Source: Artemia franciscana (Eukaryota; Arthropoda; Branchiopoda; Anostraca; Artemiidae). From it: a DNA stretch of 64,000 nt. The notes below the pieces were generated by a model that did not search any database, was not told the origin of the DNA, and saw only the letters and a program-made list of their open reading frames with translations. The stretch lies in the NCBI RefSeq assembly GCF_032884065.1, contig NC_088866.1, positions 52,832,068 to 52,896,067 on the forward strand, given 5' to 3'. The position numbers and the translations under genes are program-made. Shown piece by piece: positions 1 to 13,900 of the stretch (position 1 is the first letter of the stretch; the number at the start of each line of letters is the position of its first letter).

Positions 1-1898
1 TTTTTCGCCCCTCCAACCCTGGATCCACTCCTGTACGTCCATGACTTCCTCTCAGAAGATATTTTCATACATTTTGCTTAAAATCCATGTTTCTCTGCAG
101 TATCTTTCTACTGGTTATTATATTTATATATTGAAATATTATATATTTCAATAAAATATATAATAAAGAGGTCATCACAAATATGAGGAAAAGCTGAGGC
201 TGGACCATAATTTGTATCACGTTTGTTAATTAATTTGGTATAAGTTCAGCTGCTTTCTCTGTTAGGATTGTCTTTATTTTCTGTTTTTATTTTACTATAA
301 GAAGATGTAGATGGGAGTCGAATCCCTTTTCAATGCCTTCTTCTTCTTGTTCCACTTTTTATTCCTTTTTTAAAGTTGGTTCTGAGCCAAAGAAAGAAAG
401 TAAGGAGGTCTGACCCCCTTAATTGGTTTTATTAGCCTGTTATAACTAAATAAAAATGACACCAAATGCATTTTTAATAACGTTATAAAACACATCAAAG
501 TTGAGAGCTGTATAAAGCTGATTTTTATGAAGCTGGTTAAGGAGCTGAAAGTTTGGCCATAGATCGCATAGGTTATTGTATATATTATATTCATTTTTTT
601 GAATTTACGTATGTTCAAATAAGTATACTTAACTGAGATAAAGACATTGAAGTATATTTATTTTATTCTATTGGTAGAACCAAAAATAATATTATGGACT
701 ATCAATATTTGGTGTTGTATCCATCTTATCATGTTTCCGTTTAGTTTAGTTGTTTTTAAGAGGATATTTAGTTGGATAGACTGATAGATCTATTAATTAA
801 AGTCAACATGTAGATGATAAATGAACAGACGAACAAGCACAATAAAGAAAGAAAACGGGACAGGTAAGCACACAACCAAAAACACTAATGAAAGCAAAGA
901 TTTTGTTTTAATATCCTACATATGCTATCTGTTACAAATAATGAAGTATTTAAATATTTTTTCTATCTTCTTTACTTTTTTTGCTATATTGTCAAGTTAT
1001 TTTTACTTTAGTTGTACACCTTTTTGCTTAAGCATTTTTAAATGAGTGTGTTCTGTTTGGTGCAGCTCTTGCTACAAAACACAACTTTCCATGGTCGTCC
1101 CAGGGATTTGATTTGTTTTTGCTGTTATTTGCAAGGAAAATGGAATAGCAGTTGTTGTAAAAATTGACCATTTGCCTTCTCAATCGGTACCAATCCACCT
1201 CTAAAAACAATCAATTGGAAAGTGGAGCTTTAGAGCAAGAACGCTAAATATAAGACGACTTTCGTATATTCTACCATAGTGGAAGCTAAGACAGCCTGAA
1301 AGGCTACCATGGGCTTCCACTGTCCAAGATACGGGACATTGGAACACAACACTAAATATGAACTTTTTTTTTTCATGTAACTTCTTTTTGGCGGTATATA
1401 AAAAATTGATCCATTTTGTTGACAACCAAGAATTTTGAATTCTTAGAAATGTTTTATTGGTTTCATTATATTGGCTATTCTTTGGATTCTGCCTTTTAGG
1501 GATGAAAGTGTAAGAAAGTCAGAATTTTTAAGTTTTTTGTGAAATATTTTCATGAAAGGATTTTAAGTTTTAGCTTTACAAGATTTTAAACCAAAACAAA
1601 GGGGCAGTTGCAAAAACTTAAGTAGGAAAGGGAAGAAGGCTTTAGACCCGTACTCCTCGCTCTGTAGAGTATTTAGGTTTCTTAAAATTCTTTCTGTAAT
1701 TTTTTCTATTGTCTTTTCTAAGACAATTTTCTAATTGGCTTTTCTTTTGCCTTTTCTAAGAGGTCATATTTGAAGCTTAGTTTAAAAAGTAATTCAAGGA
1801 TCAGCATGCATTGTAAATAAAGGTTTAACCACGCCGTTGATCTCAGGTTATTTTTATTATATCAAATGTATTATAAGTGTTTTTTCTTTGTTGCGTAG
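1..1898 (+). other. PPIL4 intron (partial), no exon seen
   Basis: AT-rich DNA upstream of the first visible PPIL4 exon. It ends in a pyrimidine-rich stretch and an AG at 1897-1898. I looked for the exon that should encode the end of the cyclophilin domain and did not find it, so that domain is presumably left of the window. The short open frames here show no recognisable protein similarity and are probably chance. Confidence 0.6.
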
Positions 1899-1995
1899 GA
1901 TCACCCACACGGTTATCCTCGATGACCCCTTTCCAGATCCTGAAGGTTTTTTGGCACCAGATAGGTCACCTGAGCCAACTCGTGAAATTCTTCAG
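1899..1995 (+). CDS. PPIL4: PPIL4 exon a: post-cyclophilin linker
   Basis: 97 nt. The first base completes an Arg codon from the previous exon, followed by 32 codons. Conserved blocks are [11 protein letters not shown] and [11 protein letters not shown]. Acceptor tag at 1896-1898; donor gtaaga from 1996. The exon ends on a complete codon. Confidence 0.93.
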
Positions 1996-4900
1996 GTAAG
2001 AACTTTATTTCTTTAATAGCTTGTGTGTACTACTAAAAATTCACTGCAGCACCAAACTGCTAGGGGCCAGAACTGCTGCCGGTGCTCCTTCTTCATCCCA
2101 ACCCATTCAAAGCTTCCCTTTTTACACCTTCCCAAGAAAATTAAATTTCATTTTAAATCCTTTCTTACAACCTATTTCTAACCAAATTGAGGACAGCTTG
2201 TTTTTCGTTTGGCCCAAGATGGTTAGCCAGAAAGGATGATCTTTGACAGTCTGCCATCCGCAAAAATTGTTTTAGTCATCTCGATCTTTTGCTCATTTCA
2301 GCCCTAAAAAGTGATATAAACCAAATTTTTAGTACAGCTTATCGTTTGATATACGGTGAGTTGGACGGGACAGTGTGTCAGTAGTTCCGCATGGTTTTGT
2401 CATATTTAAGAAGTTAGCTCCAGTATTATTATTGGGAGGAAGAGGGGTCTACATCCGGAGAGTCAAGGGGCATAGGCTATAAAATAATTGCCCTAGCAAA
2501 TTATTGGGAGAAAACTGCCCCCCAAACGACACCACTGATTATATTTAGTTTAAACATAAAATACAAAACATAGGATCTAAACAGTTCCCATTAGAAAAAA
2601 AATTCCCTCTTAGAAAAGGTTTCGAAAAAATACCCGCACGATTACTTAGTATGCATAAAAATTGCTTGCATGCATATACATAATATGTACATACATCATC
2701 AAGTGTTTACGTTTAGAGCTATTCAAAGGGGATTCTGCGCCCCCTCCCTTTACCTCTTATTCCATAATATCCTCTGATTTTGTGACGCTGTACCTTCTTA
2801 TGTTGTTTTCGTCAGGTATCCCCCCCCACTCCCACGCGAAAAAAAAAGAACTAAAGGAAGTTCTTTTACCTAAAGGAAGCATTCATTGGAGACAAGCGTG
2901 TACGAACCTTCAGTCGCCTGGCACTGGTAAACTCTAGAGGCGTAGGGGGTGCAGTCAAGGGTACCAGGCAGACAAGCACTTATAGTCTCTGTATCTCTTT
3001 TTTCCTCTCTTAATTTCTCTATATTTCTGTCTTTCTTTTCTTCCTTGCATATTTTCAGTAGTTTGCAACCTTGAAGTTCTGAATGAATATTCACGATTCT
3101 TCCACTACACGGTGGTAAATATTTCAGGGTGGAAGGATTGCTCCAGACGAAGATATTAACGAGTTTGCTGACCGCTCCCAAGAAGAAATCGAAGAATACA
3201 TTAAAGAGAAGGAAGCGAAGGCTCAAGCAACTATCTTGGAAATGATTGGAGATTTGCCAAGTGTTGACGTGGCCCCACCGGAGAATGTTCTTTTTGTTTG
3301 CAAATTGAATCCTGTGACAACAGAAGATGATTTGGCTATTATTTTTGGACGTTTTGGAAATATTGTCAGGTATAATTTGATAGTCTTTACATTTAAACCT
3401 ATTTTGTGACAGAATGGTGCAAATTTTGTTTCAATTGAAAACGACTAGGCTCTGTAAATTCGGACTGATAGGCCGAATTTATAGCGGTATTTTATGAAGT
3501 CTTTATTGGCAAAATATTTAGAATTTTTTTTTATTACTTATCTAAATAAGAATACCAATAGAAAGAAATTGGCCTGTAAATAAACAGGAAGGTTTAGTTT
3601 TATTCATTTTATTTACTTATCTAATTGTTTTTGTATTTATTTTGAACCCAATTTTGTAGTCAAGGAAGACAAGCTTTGCACTCTGAGATTTTCCAAGCTC
3701 CTGCTTGTAATTAATAGAATATACTTCTTTCTTTTTCTTTTCTTTTTTTTACTGTGAAATTCACCAAGCAAATTAAAATTTAACCTGTCAGAACCTACCT
3801 CAAGATTTGATCTTCTTGTATGACTACCTCTTGAAAGTGATCTACCTCGACAGTCTGCCTCAAAATCTTGATGCTGTACTTGTAGTGCGTAGAAATACTT
3901 ATATAGTAGGGATAGTCCGTCAGATCCTAATATATATCTGTATATATAAATATGTATATATATTTATTTATTTATTTAAATAGATACGAAAAATTTTTAG
4001 TCAAATAATTTATAGGGAAGATGTAAGATCTATGAAAAGTAAACATATTTTCAGGTTTACTTTTAACAGTTGACAAAGAAGCAAAGTGTAAATACTGTTT
4101 CCTTGCACACAATAAGGAAATTACAATTTTTTAACTTTGAATTGTGGGCAAAGACTACTCCATGATCTTTCTCTGGTCCCTAGGTGTCAACAGTCAAGCA
4201 TTTAATTGACTGTAGATATGCTGGATGCTTTTACAAGTATCGCAGCTAAACGGATTGAACAGGTGAATCGCGTTACCAGAGTCAGTCAAGTACGCGATTG
4301 GGGGAGGGGCGAAGGTTGGCCTCTTTTCAAACATCTTGTGGTAACGAACTGTAAGCTAGGAGTGACTCGGCTCAAAAATAAAAAAAAACGTAAAGAAGAA
4401 AGAGCGAGGATAATTACAGCCATTGACAAATCAAAGTGAACTATGCAAATATTTTGGTCGAGAAATATTGGCTACTGACTCACTCCCTACGGTACCTTGA
4501 CATTCACTCAAAGATCTCAGCATACACAAGCTACGTTAGGCCACAGCTTGAATACGCCACTGCCATCTGGTCGCCATATCTCAAAAAGGATATTGACAGA
4601 ATAAAACGAGTCCAGAAACACTTTGTAAAAGGACTTCAAGGATTCAGAAACCTACCGTATGACGAAGCTCTTAGAAAGCTCACTCTCCATAAACTTGAGA
4701 CAAGAAGAACGATCTTAGACTTAAAAACCCTCTGCAAGATAGTTAACAAGAATTTTGGGAACGTAAAAGACAAGTTCGTTTAAATATTTCCCCAAAGCAA
4801 CAAAAGATCGCACAGTCTGCAATTGGAGCCTGTGAAGATGAAGATTGAAAGATCTAATTCTTATCATCATTCGTTCATACCCCGGGTAATCAGGATCTAG

Positions 4901-7900
4901 AACAACTGCCATTCCCAGTCGAAAAGATGAAATCACTGGAAGCCATCTCCAATAGCCTAAACATAAACCTATCATATCTCGAGATTTTCAACGTAGGATG
5001 ACTTTAAATGGCAATCGTGCCGCTGTCTATCCGCTCTTCGCCCTGCGATAACATTTTCTTTTAATAAGGTGTCAGTTATGTGGAAATTTTGTATTAAACA
5101 TTTACAGAGAAAACAGGATTTTACAGAGAAAAATCCTATGATGTAGTGTAAAGATTTATTGAGCTTAAATTCTTATGTCCAAAATTATATTATCAATCAC
5201 CAAATTGCTGACCTTAACAAATCTTAATTGTTTGAGTAATAAGGAGATACGGGATCGTAAAACTTAAAAATCACTTAAATATAGCTTCATTATGTTACTA
5301 AGCACCAAATTGCTAACGTTCACAATTCTTGTGGCATTGTTTTAATTGTAACAACATTGTTTTAGTTGAAAGGTGATTACGGAATCGTGAAACTGAAAAA
5401 TCACTTCAGTTTGGGTTCATTATATTACCAGTCTCCAATTGCAATCATCAAGTTGCTAAATATATTACCAATCACCAAATTGTAAACGTCAACAGTTCTT
5501 AGTTGTTTTAGTTGCGAGGTGATACGAGACTGTGAAACTGATAAAATGCTTCAGAATGGGTTCGTTATATTACCAACCACTAAATTGCTTACCAATCACC
5601 AAATTGCTAACTTATATAACCAACTGCTAAGTTGATAACTTTAACAATTGCTAATTGTTTTAATTGCGAGGTGATACGAGACGGTGAAACTGATAAATCG
5701 CTTCAAAATGGGTTCGTTATATTACCAACTGCCAAGTTGATAACGTTAACAATTGCTAATTGTTTTAGTTGCGAGGTGATACGAGACGGTGAAACTGATA
5801 AAATCGCTTCAGAATGGGTTCGTTATATTACCAACCACTAAATTGCTTACCAATCACCAAATTGCTAACTTATATAACCAACTGCCAAGTTGATAACGTT
5901 AACAATTGCTAATGTTTTAGTTGCGAGGTGATACGAGACGGTGAAACTGATAAAATCGCTTCAGAATGGGTTCGTTATATTACCAACCACTAAATTGCTT
6001 ACCAATCACCAAATTGCTAACTTATATAACCAACTGCTAAGTTGATAACTTTAACAATTGCTAATTGTTTTAATTGCGAGGTGGTATGAGACGGTGAAAC
6101 TGATAAATCGCTTCAAAATGGGTTCGTTATATTACCAACTGCCAAGTTGATAACGTTAACAATTGCTAATTGTTTTAGTTGCGAGGTGATACGAGACGGT
6201 GAAACTGATAAAATCGCTTCAGAAAGGGTTCGTTATATTACCAACCACTAAATTGCTTACCAATCACCAAATTGCTAACTTATATAACCAACTGCCAAGT
6301 TGATAACGTTAACAATTGCTAATGTTTTAGTTGCGAGGTGATACGAGACGGTGAAACTGATAAAATCGCTTCAGAATGGGTTCGTTATATTACCAACCAC
6401 TAAATTGCTTACCAATCACCAAATTGCTAACTTATATAACCAACTGCTAAGTTGATAACTTTAACAATTGCTAATTGTTTTAATTGCGAGGTGATATGAG
6501 ACGGTGAAACTGATAAATCGCTTCAAAATGGGTTCGTTATATTACCAACTGCCAAGTTGATAACGTTAACAATTGCTAATTGTTTTATTGCGAGGTGATA
6601 CGAGACGGTGAAACTGATAAAATCGCTTCAGAATGGGTTCGTTATATTACCAACCACTAAATTGCTTACCAATCACCAAATTGCTAACTTATATAACCAA
6701 CTGCTAAGTTGATAACTTTAACAATTGCTAATTGTTTTAATTGCGAGGTGATATGAGACGGTGAAACTGATAAATCGCTTCAAAATGGGTTCGTTATATT
6801 ACCAACTGCCAAGTTGATAACGTTAACAATTGCTAATTGTTTTAGTTGCGAGGTGATACGAGACGGTGAAACTGATAAAATCGCTTCAGAATGGGTTCGT
6901 TATATTACCAACCACTAAATTGCTTACCAATCACCAAATTGCTAACTTATATAACCAACTGCTAAGTTGATAACTTTAACAATTGCTAATTGTTTTAATT
7001 GCGAGGTGATACGAGACGGTGAAACTGATAAAATCGCTTCAGAATGGGTTCGTTATATTACCAACCACTAAATTGCTTACCAATCACCAAATTGCTAACT
7101 TATATAACCAACTGCTAAGTTGATAACTTTAACAATTGCTAATTGTTTTAATTGCGAGGTGATATGAGACGGTGAAACTGATAAATCGCTTCAAAATGGG
7201 TTCGTTATATTACCAACTGCCAAGTTGATAACGTTAACAATTGCTAATTGTTTTAGTTGCGAGGTGATACGAGACGGTGAAACTGATAAAATCGCTTCAG
7301 AATGGGTTCGTTATATTACCAACCACTAAATTGCTTACCAATCACCAAATTGCTAACTTATATAACCAACTGCTAAGTTGATAACTTTAACAATTGCTAA
7401 TTGTTTTAATTGCGAGGTGATACGAGACGGTGAAACTGATAAAATCGCTTCAGAACGGGTTCGTTATATTACCAACTGCCAAGTTGATAACGTTAACAAT
7501 TGCTAATGTTTTAGTTGCGAGGTGATATGAGACGGTGAAACTGATACATCGCTTCAAAATGGGTTCGTTATATTACCAACTGCCAAGTTGATAACGTTAA
7601 CAATTGCTAATGTTTTAGTTGCGAGGTGATACGAGACGGTGAAACTGATAAAATCGCTTCAGAATGGGTTCGTTATATTACCAACCACTAAATTGCTTAC
7701 CAATCACCAAATTGCTAACTTATATAACCAACTGCTAAGTTGATAACTTTAACAATTGCTAATTGTTTTAATTGCGAGGTGATATGAGACGGTGAAACTG
7801 ATAAATCGCTTCAAAATGGGTTCGTTATATTACCAACTGCCAAGTTGATAACGTTAACAATTGCTAATTGTTTTAGTTGCGAGGTGATACGAGACGGTGA

Positions 7901-10900
7901 AACTGATAAAATCGCTTCAGAATGGGTTCGTTATATTACCAACCACTAAATTGCTTAACAATCACCAAATTGCTAACTTATATAACCAACTGCTAAGTTG
8001 ATAACTTTAACAATTGCTAATTGTTTTAATTGCGAGGTGATATGAGACGGTGAAACTGATAAATCGCTTCAAAATGGGTTCGTTATATTACCAACTGCCA
8101 AGTTGATAACGTTAACAATTGCTAATTGTTTTAGTTGCGAGGTGATACGAGACGGTGAAACTGATAAAATCGCTTCAGAATGGGTTCGTTATATTACCAA
8201 CCACTAAATTGCTTACCAATCACCAAATTGCTAACTTATATAACCAACTGCTAAGTTGATAACTTTAACAATTGCTAATTGTTTTAATTGCGAGCTGATA
8301 CGAGACGGTGAAACTGATAAAATCGCTTCAGAATGGGTTCGTTATATTACCAACCACTAAATTGCTTACCAATCACCAAATTGCTAACTTATATAACCAA
8401 CTGCTAAGTTGATAACTTTAACAATTGCTAATTGTTTTAATTGCGAGGTGATATGAGACGGTGAAACTGATAAATCGCTTCAAAATGGGTTCGTTATATT
8501 ACCAACTGCCAAGTTGATAACGTTAACAATTGCTAATTGTTTTAGTTGCGAGGTGATACGAGACGGTGAAACTGATAAAATCGCTTCAGAATGGGTTCGT
8601 TATATTACCAACCACTAAATTGCTTACCAATCACCAAATTGCTAACTTATATAACCAACTGCTAAGTTGATAACTTTAACAATTGCTAATTGTTTTAATT
8701 GCGAGGTGATACGAGACGGTGAAACTGATAAAATCGCTTCAGAACGGGTTCGTTATATTACCAACTGCCAAGTTGATAACGTTAACAATTGCTAATGTTT
8801 TAGTTGCGAGGTGATATGAGACGGTGAAACTGATACATCGCTTCAAAATGGGTTCGTTATATTACCAACTGCCAAGTTGATAACGTTAACAATTGCTAAT
8901 GTTTTAGTTGCGAGGTGATACGAGACGGTGAAACTGATAAAATCGCTTCAGAATGGGTTCGTTATATTACCAACCACTAAATTGCTTACCAATCACCAAA
9001 TTGCTAACTTATATAACCAACTGCTAAGTTGATAACTTTAACAATTGCTAATTGTTTTAATTGCGAGGTGATATGAGACGGTGAAACTGATAAATCGCTT
9101 CAAAATGGGTTCGTTATATTACCAACTGCCAAGTTGATAACGTTAACAATTGCTAATTGTTTTAGTTGCGAGGTGATACGAGACGGTGAAACTGATAAAA
9201 TCGCTTCAGAATGGGTTCGTTATATTACCAACCACTAAATTGCTTACCAATCACCAAATTGCTAACTTATATAACCAACTGCCAAGTTGATAACGTTAAC
9301 AATTGCTAATGTTTTAGTTGCGAGGTGATACGAGACGGTGAAACTGATAAAATCGCTTCAGAATGGGTTCGTTATATTACCAACCACTAAATTGCTTACC
9401 AATCACCAAATTGCTAACTTATATAACCAACTGCTAAGTTGATAACTTTAACAATTGCTAATTGTTTTAATTGCGAGGTGATATGAGACGGTGAAACTGA
9501 TAAATCGCTTCAAAATGGGTTCGTTATATTACCAACTGCCAAGTTGATAACGTTAACAATTGCTAATTGTTTTAGTTGCGAGGTGATACGAGACGGTGAA
9601 ACTGATAAAATCGCTTCAGAATGGGTTCGTTATATTACCAACCACTAAATTGCTTACCAATCACCAAATTGCTAACTTATATAACCAACTGCTAAGTTGA
9701 TAACTTTAACAATTGCTAATTGTTTTAATTGCGAGGTGATACGAGACGGTGAAACTGATAAAATCGCTTCAGAATGGGTTCGTTATATTACCAACCACTA
9801 AATTGCTTACCAATCACCAAATTGCTAACTTATATAACCAACTGCTAAGTTGATAACTTTAACAATTGCTAATTGTTTTAATTGCGAGGTGATATGAGAC
9901 GGTGAAACTGATAAATAGCTTCAAAATGGGTTCGTTATATTACCAACCACTAAATTGCTTGCCAATCACCAAATTGCTTACTTATATTACCAACTGCCAA
10001 GTTGATAACGGTAACAATTGCTAATTGTTTTAGTTGCGAGGTGATACGAGACGGTGAAACTGATAAAATCGCTTCAGAATGGGTTCGTTATATTACCAAC
10101 TGCCAAGTTGATAACGTTAACAATTGCTAATGTTTTAGTTGCGAGGTGATACGAGACGGTGAAACTGATAAAATCGCTTCAGAATGGGTTCGTTATATTA
10201 CCAACTGCCAAGTTGATAACGTTAACAATTGCTAATGTTTTAGTTGCGAGGTGATATGAGACGGTGAAACTGATACATCGCTTCAAAATGGGTTCGTTAT
10301 ATTACCAACTGCCAAGTTGATAACGTTAACAATTGCTAATGTTTTAGTTGCGAGGTGATACGAGACGGTGAAACTGATAAAATCGCTTCAGAATGGGTTC
10401 GTTATATTACCAACCACTAAATTGCTTACCAATCACCAAATTGCTAACTTATATAACCAACTGCTAAGTTGATAACTTTAACAATTGCTAATTGTTTTAA
10501 TTGCGAGGTGATATGAGACGGTGAAACTCATAAATAGCTTCAAAATGGGTTCGTTATATTACCCACCACTAAATTGCTTGCCAATCACCAAATTGCTTAC
10601 TTATATTACCAACTGCCAAGTTGATAACGTTAACAATTGCTAATTGTTTTAGTTGCGAGGTGATACAAGACGGTGAAACTGATAAAATCGCTTGAGAATG
10701 GGTTCGTTATATTACCAACCACTAAATTGCTAACTTATATTACCAACTGCCAAGTGGATACCGTTGACAATTGTTTTAGTTGCGAGGTGATATGAGACGG
10801 TGAAACTGATAAATCGCTTCAGAATGGGTTCGTTATATTACCAACCACTAAATTGCTTACCAATCACCGAATTTCTAACTTATATAACCAACTGCTAAGT

Positions 10901-13900
10901 TGATAACTTTAACAATTGCTAATTGTTTTAATTGCGAGGTGATTTGAGACGGTGAAACTCATAAATAAATAGCTTAAAAATGGGTTCTTTATATTACCAA
11001 CCACTAAATTGCTAACTTATATTACCAACTGCCAAGTGGATACCATTGACAATTTTTAATTGTTTTAGGTGCGAGGTGATATGAGACGGTGAAACTGATA
11101 AATCGCTTCAAAATGGGTTCGTTATATTAACAACCACTAAATTGCTTACCAATCACCAAATTGCCAAATCACCAATAACGTTAACAATTGCTAATTGTTT
11201 TAGTTGCGAAGTGATAAGATACCGTGAAACTGATAAATCGCATCAATACGGGTTCGTTATATTACCAACCACTAAATTGCTTACCAATCACCAAATTGGT
11301 TACTTATATTACCAACTGGCAAGTTGATAACATTAACAATTGCTAATTGTTTTAGTTGCGAGGTGATAAGATACCGTGAAACTGATAAATCGCTTCAATA
11401 TGGGTTCGTTATATTACCAACCACTAAATTGCTTACGAATCACCAAATTTGTTACTTATATTACCAACTGTCAAGTTGATAACGTTAACAATTGCTAATT
11501 GTTTTAGTTGCGAGGTGATAAGATACTGTGAAACTGATAAATCGCTTCAATATGGGTTCTTATATTACCAACCACTAAACTGCTTACCAATCACCAAATT
11601 GGTTACTTATATTACCAGCTGCCAAGTTGATAACGTTAACAATTGCTAATTGTTTTAGCTGCGAGGTGATACGAGTCTGTGAAACTAATAAATCGCTTCA
11701 AAATGGGTTCGTTATATTACCAACCACTAATTTGATTACCAATCACCAAATTGGTGACTTATATTACCAACTGCCAAGTTGATAACGTTAACAATTGCTA
11801 ATTGTTTTAGTTGCGAGGTGATAAGATACCGTGAAACTGATAAATCGCTTCAATGTGGGTTCGTTATATTACCAACTGCCAAATTGATAACGTTAACAAT
11901 TGCTAATTGTTTTAGCTGCGAGGTGATACGAGGCTGTGAAACTGATAAATCGCTTCAAAATGGGTTCATTATATTACCAACTATAATTGCTTACCAACTG
12001 CCAAGTTGATAACGTTAACAATTGCTAATTGTTTTAGCTGCGAGGTGATACGAGACCGTGAAACTGATAAATCATTTCAAAATGGGTTCCTTATATTACC
12101 AACCACTAAATTGCTTACCAATCACCAAATTGCTAACTTATATTACCAACTGCCTAGTTGATAACGTTAACAATTGCTAATTGTTTTAGCTGCGAGGTGA
12201 TACGAGACCGTGAAACTGATAAATCATTTCAAAATGGGTTCCTTATATTACCAACCACTAAATTGCTTACCAATCACCAAATTGCTAACTTATATTACCA
12301 ACTGCCAAGTTGATAACGTTAACAATTGCTAATTGTTTTAGCTGCGAGGTGATACGAGACCGTGAAACTGATAAATCATTTCAAAATGGGTTCCTTATAT
12401 TACCAACCACTAAATTGCTTACCAATCACCAAATTGCTAACTTATATTACCAACTGCTAAGTTGATAACTTTAACAATTGCTAATTGTTTTAATTGCGAG
12501 GTGATATGAGACGGTGAAACTGATAAATCGCTTCAAAATGGGTTCGTTATATTACCAACTGCCAAGTTGATAACGTTAACAATTGCTAATTGTTTTAGTT
12601 GCGAGGTGATACGAGACGGTGAAACTGATAAAATCGCTTCAGAATGGGTTCGTTATATTACCAACCACTAAATTGCTTACCAATCACCAAATTGCTAACT
12701 TATATAACCAACTGCCAAGTTGATAACGTTAACAATTGCTAATGTTTTAGTTGCGAGGTGATACGAGACGGTGAAACTGATAAAATCGCTTCAGAATGGG
12801 TTCGTTATATTACCAACCACTAAATTGCTTACCAATCACCAAATTGCTAACTTATATAACCAACTGCTAAGTTGATAACTTTAACAATTGCTAATTGTTT
12901 TAATTGCGAGGTGATATGAGACGGTGAAACTGATAAATCGCTTCAAAATGGGTTCGTTATATTACCAACTGCCAAGTTGATAACGTTAACAATTGCTAAT
13001 TGTTTTAGTTGCGAGGTGATACGAGACGGTGAAACTGATAAAATCGCTTCAGAATGGGTTCGTTATATTACCAACCACTAAATTGCTTACCAATCACCAA
13101 ATTGCTAACTTATATAACCAACTGCTAAGTTGATAACTTTAACAATTGCTAATTGTTTTAATTGCGAGGTGATATGAGACGGTGAAACTGATAAATCGCT
13201 TCAAAATGGGTTCGTTATATTACCAACTGCCAAGTTGATAACGTTTACAATTGCTAATTGTTTTAGTTGCGAGGTGATACGAGACGCTGAAACTGATAAA
13301 ATCGCTTCAGAATGGGTTCGTTATATTACCAACCACTAAATTGCTCACCAATCACCAAATTGCTAACTTATATAACCAACTGCTAAGTTGATAACTTTAA
13401 CAATTGCTAATTGTTTTAATTGCGAGGTGATACGAGACGGTGAAACTGATAAAATCGCTTCAGAATGGGTTCGTTATATTACCAACCACTAAATTGCTTA
13501 CCAATCACCAAATTGCTAACTTATATAACCAACTGCTAAGTTGATAACTTTAACAATTGCTAATTGTTTTAATTGCGAGGTGATATGAGACGGTGAAACT
13601 GATAAATCGCTTCAAAATGGGTTCGTTATATTACCAACTGCCAAGTTGATAACGTTAACAATTGCTAATTGTTTTAGTTGCGAGGTGATACGAGACGGTG
13701 AAACTGATAAAATCGCTTCAGAATGGGTTCGTTATATTACCAACCACTAAATTGCTTACCAATCACCAAATTGCTAACTTATATAACCAACTGCTAAGTT
13801 GATAACTTTAACAATTGCTAATTGTTTTAATTGCGAGGTGATACGAGACGGTGAAACTGATAAAATCGCTTCAGAACGGGTTCGTTATATTACCAACTGC

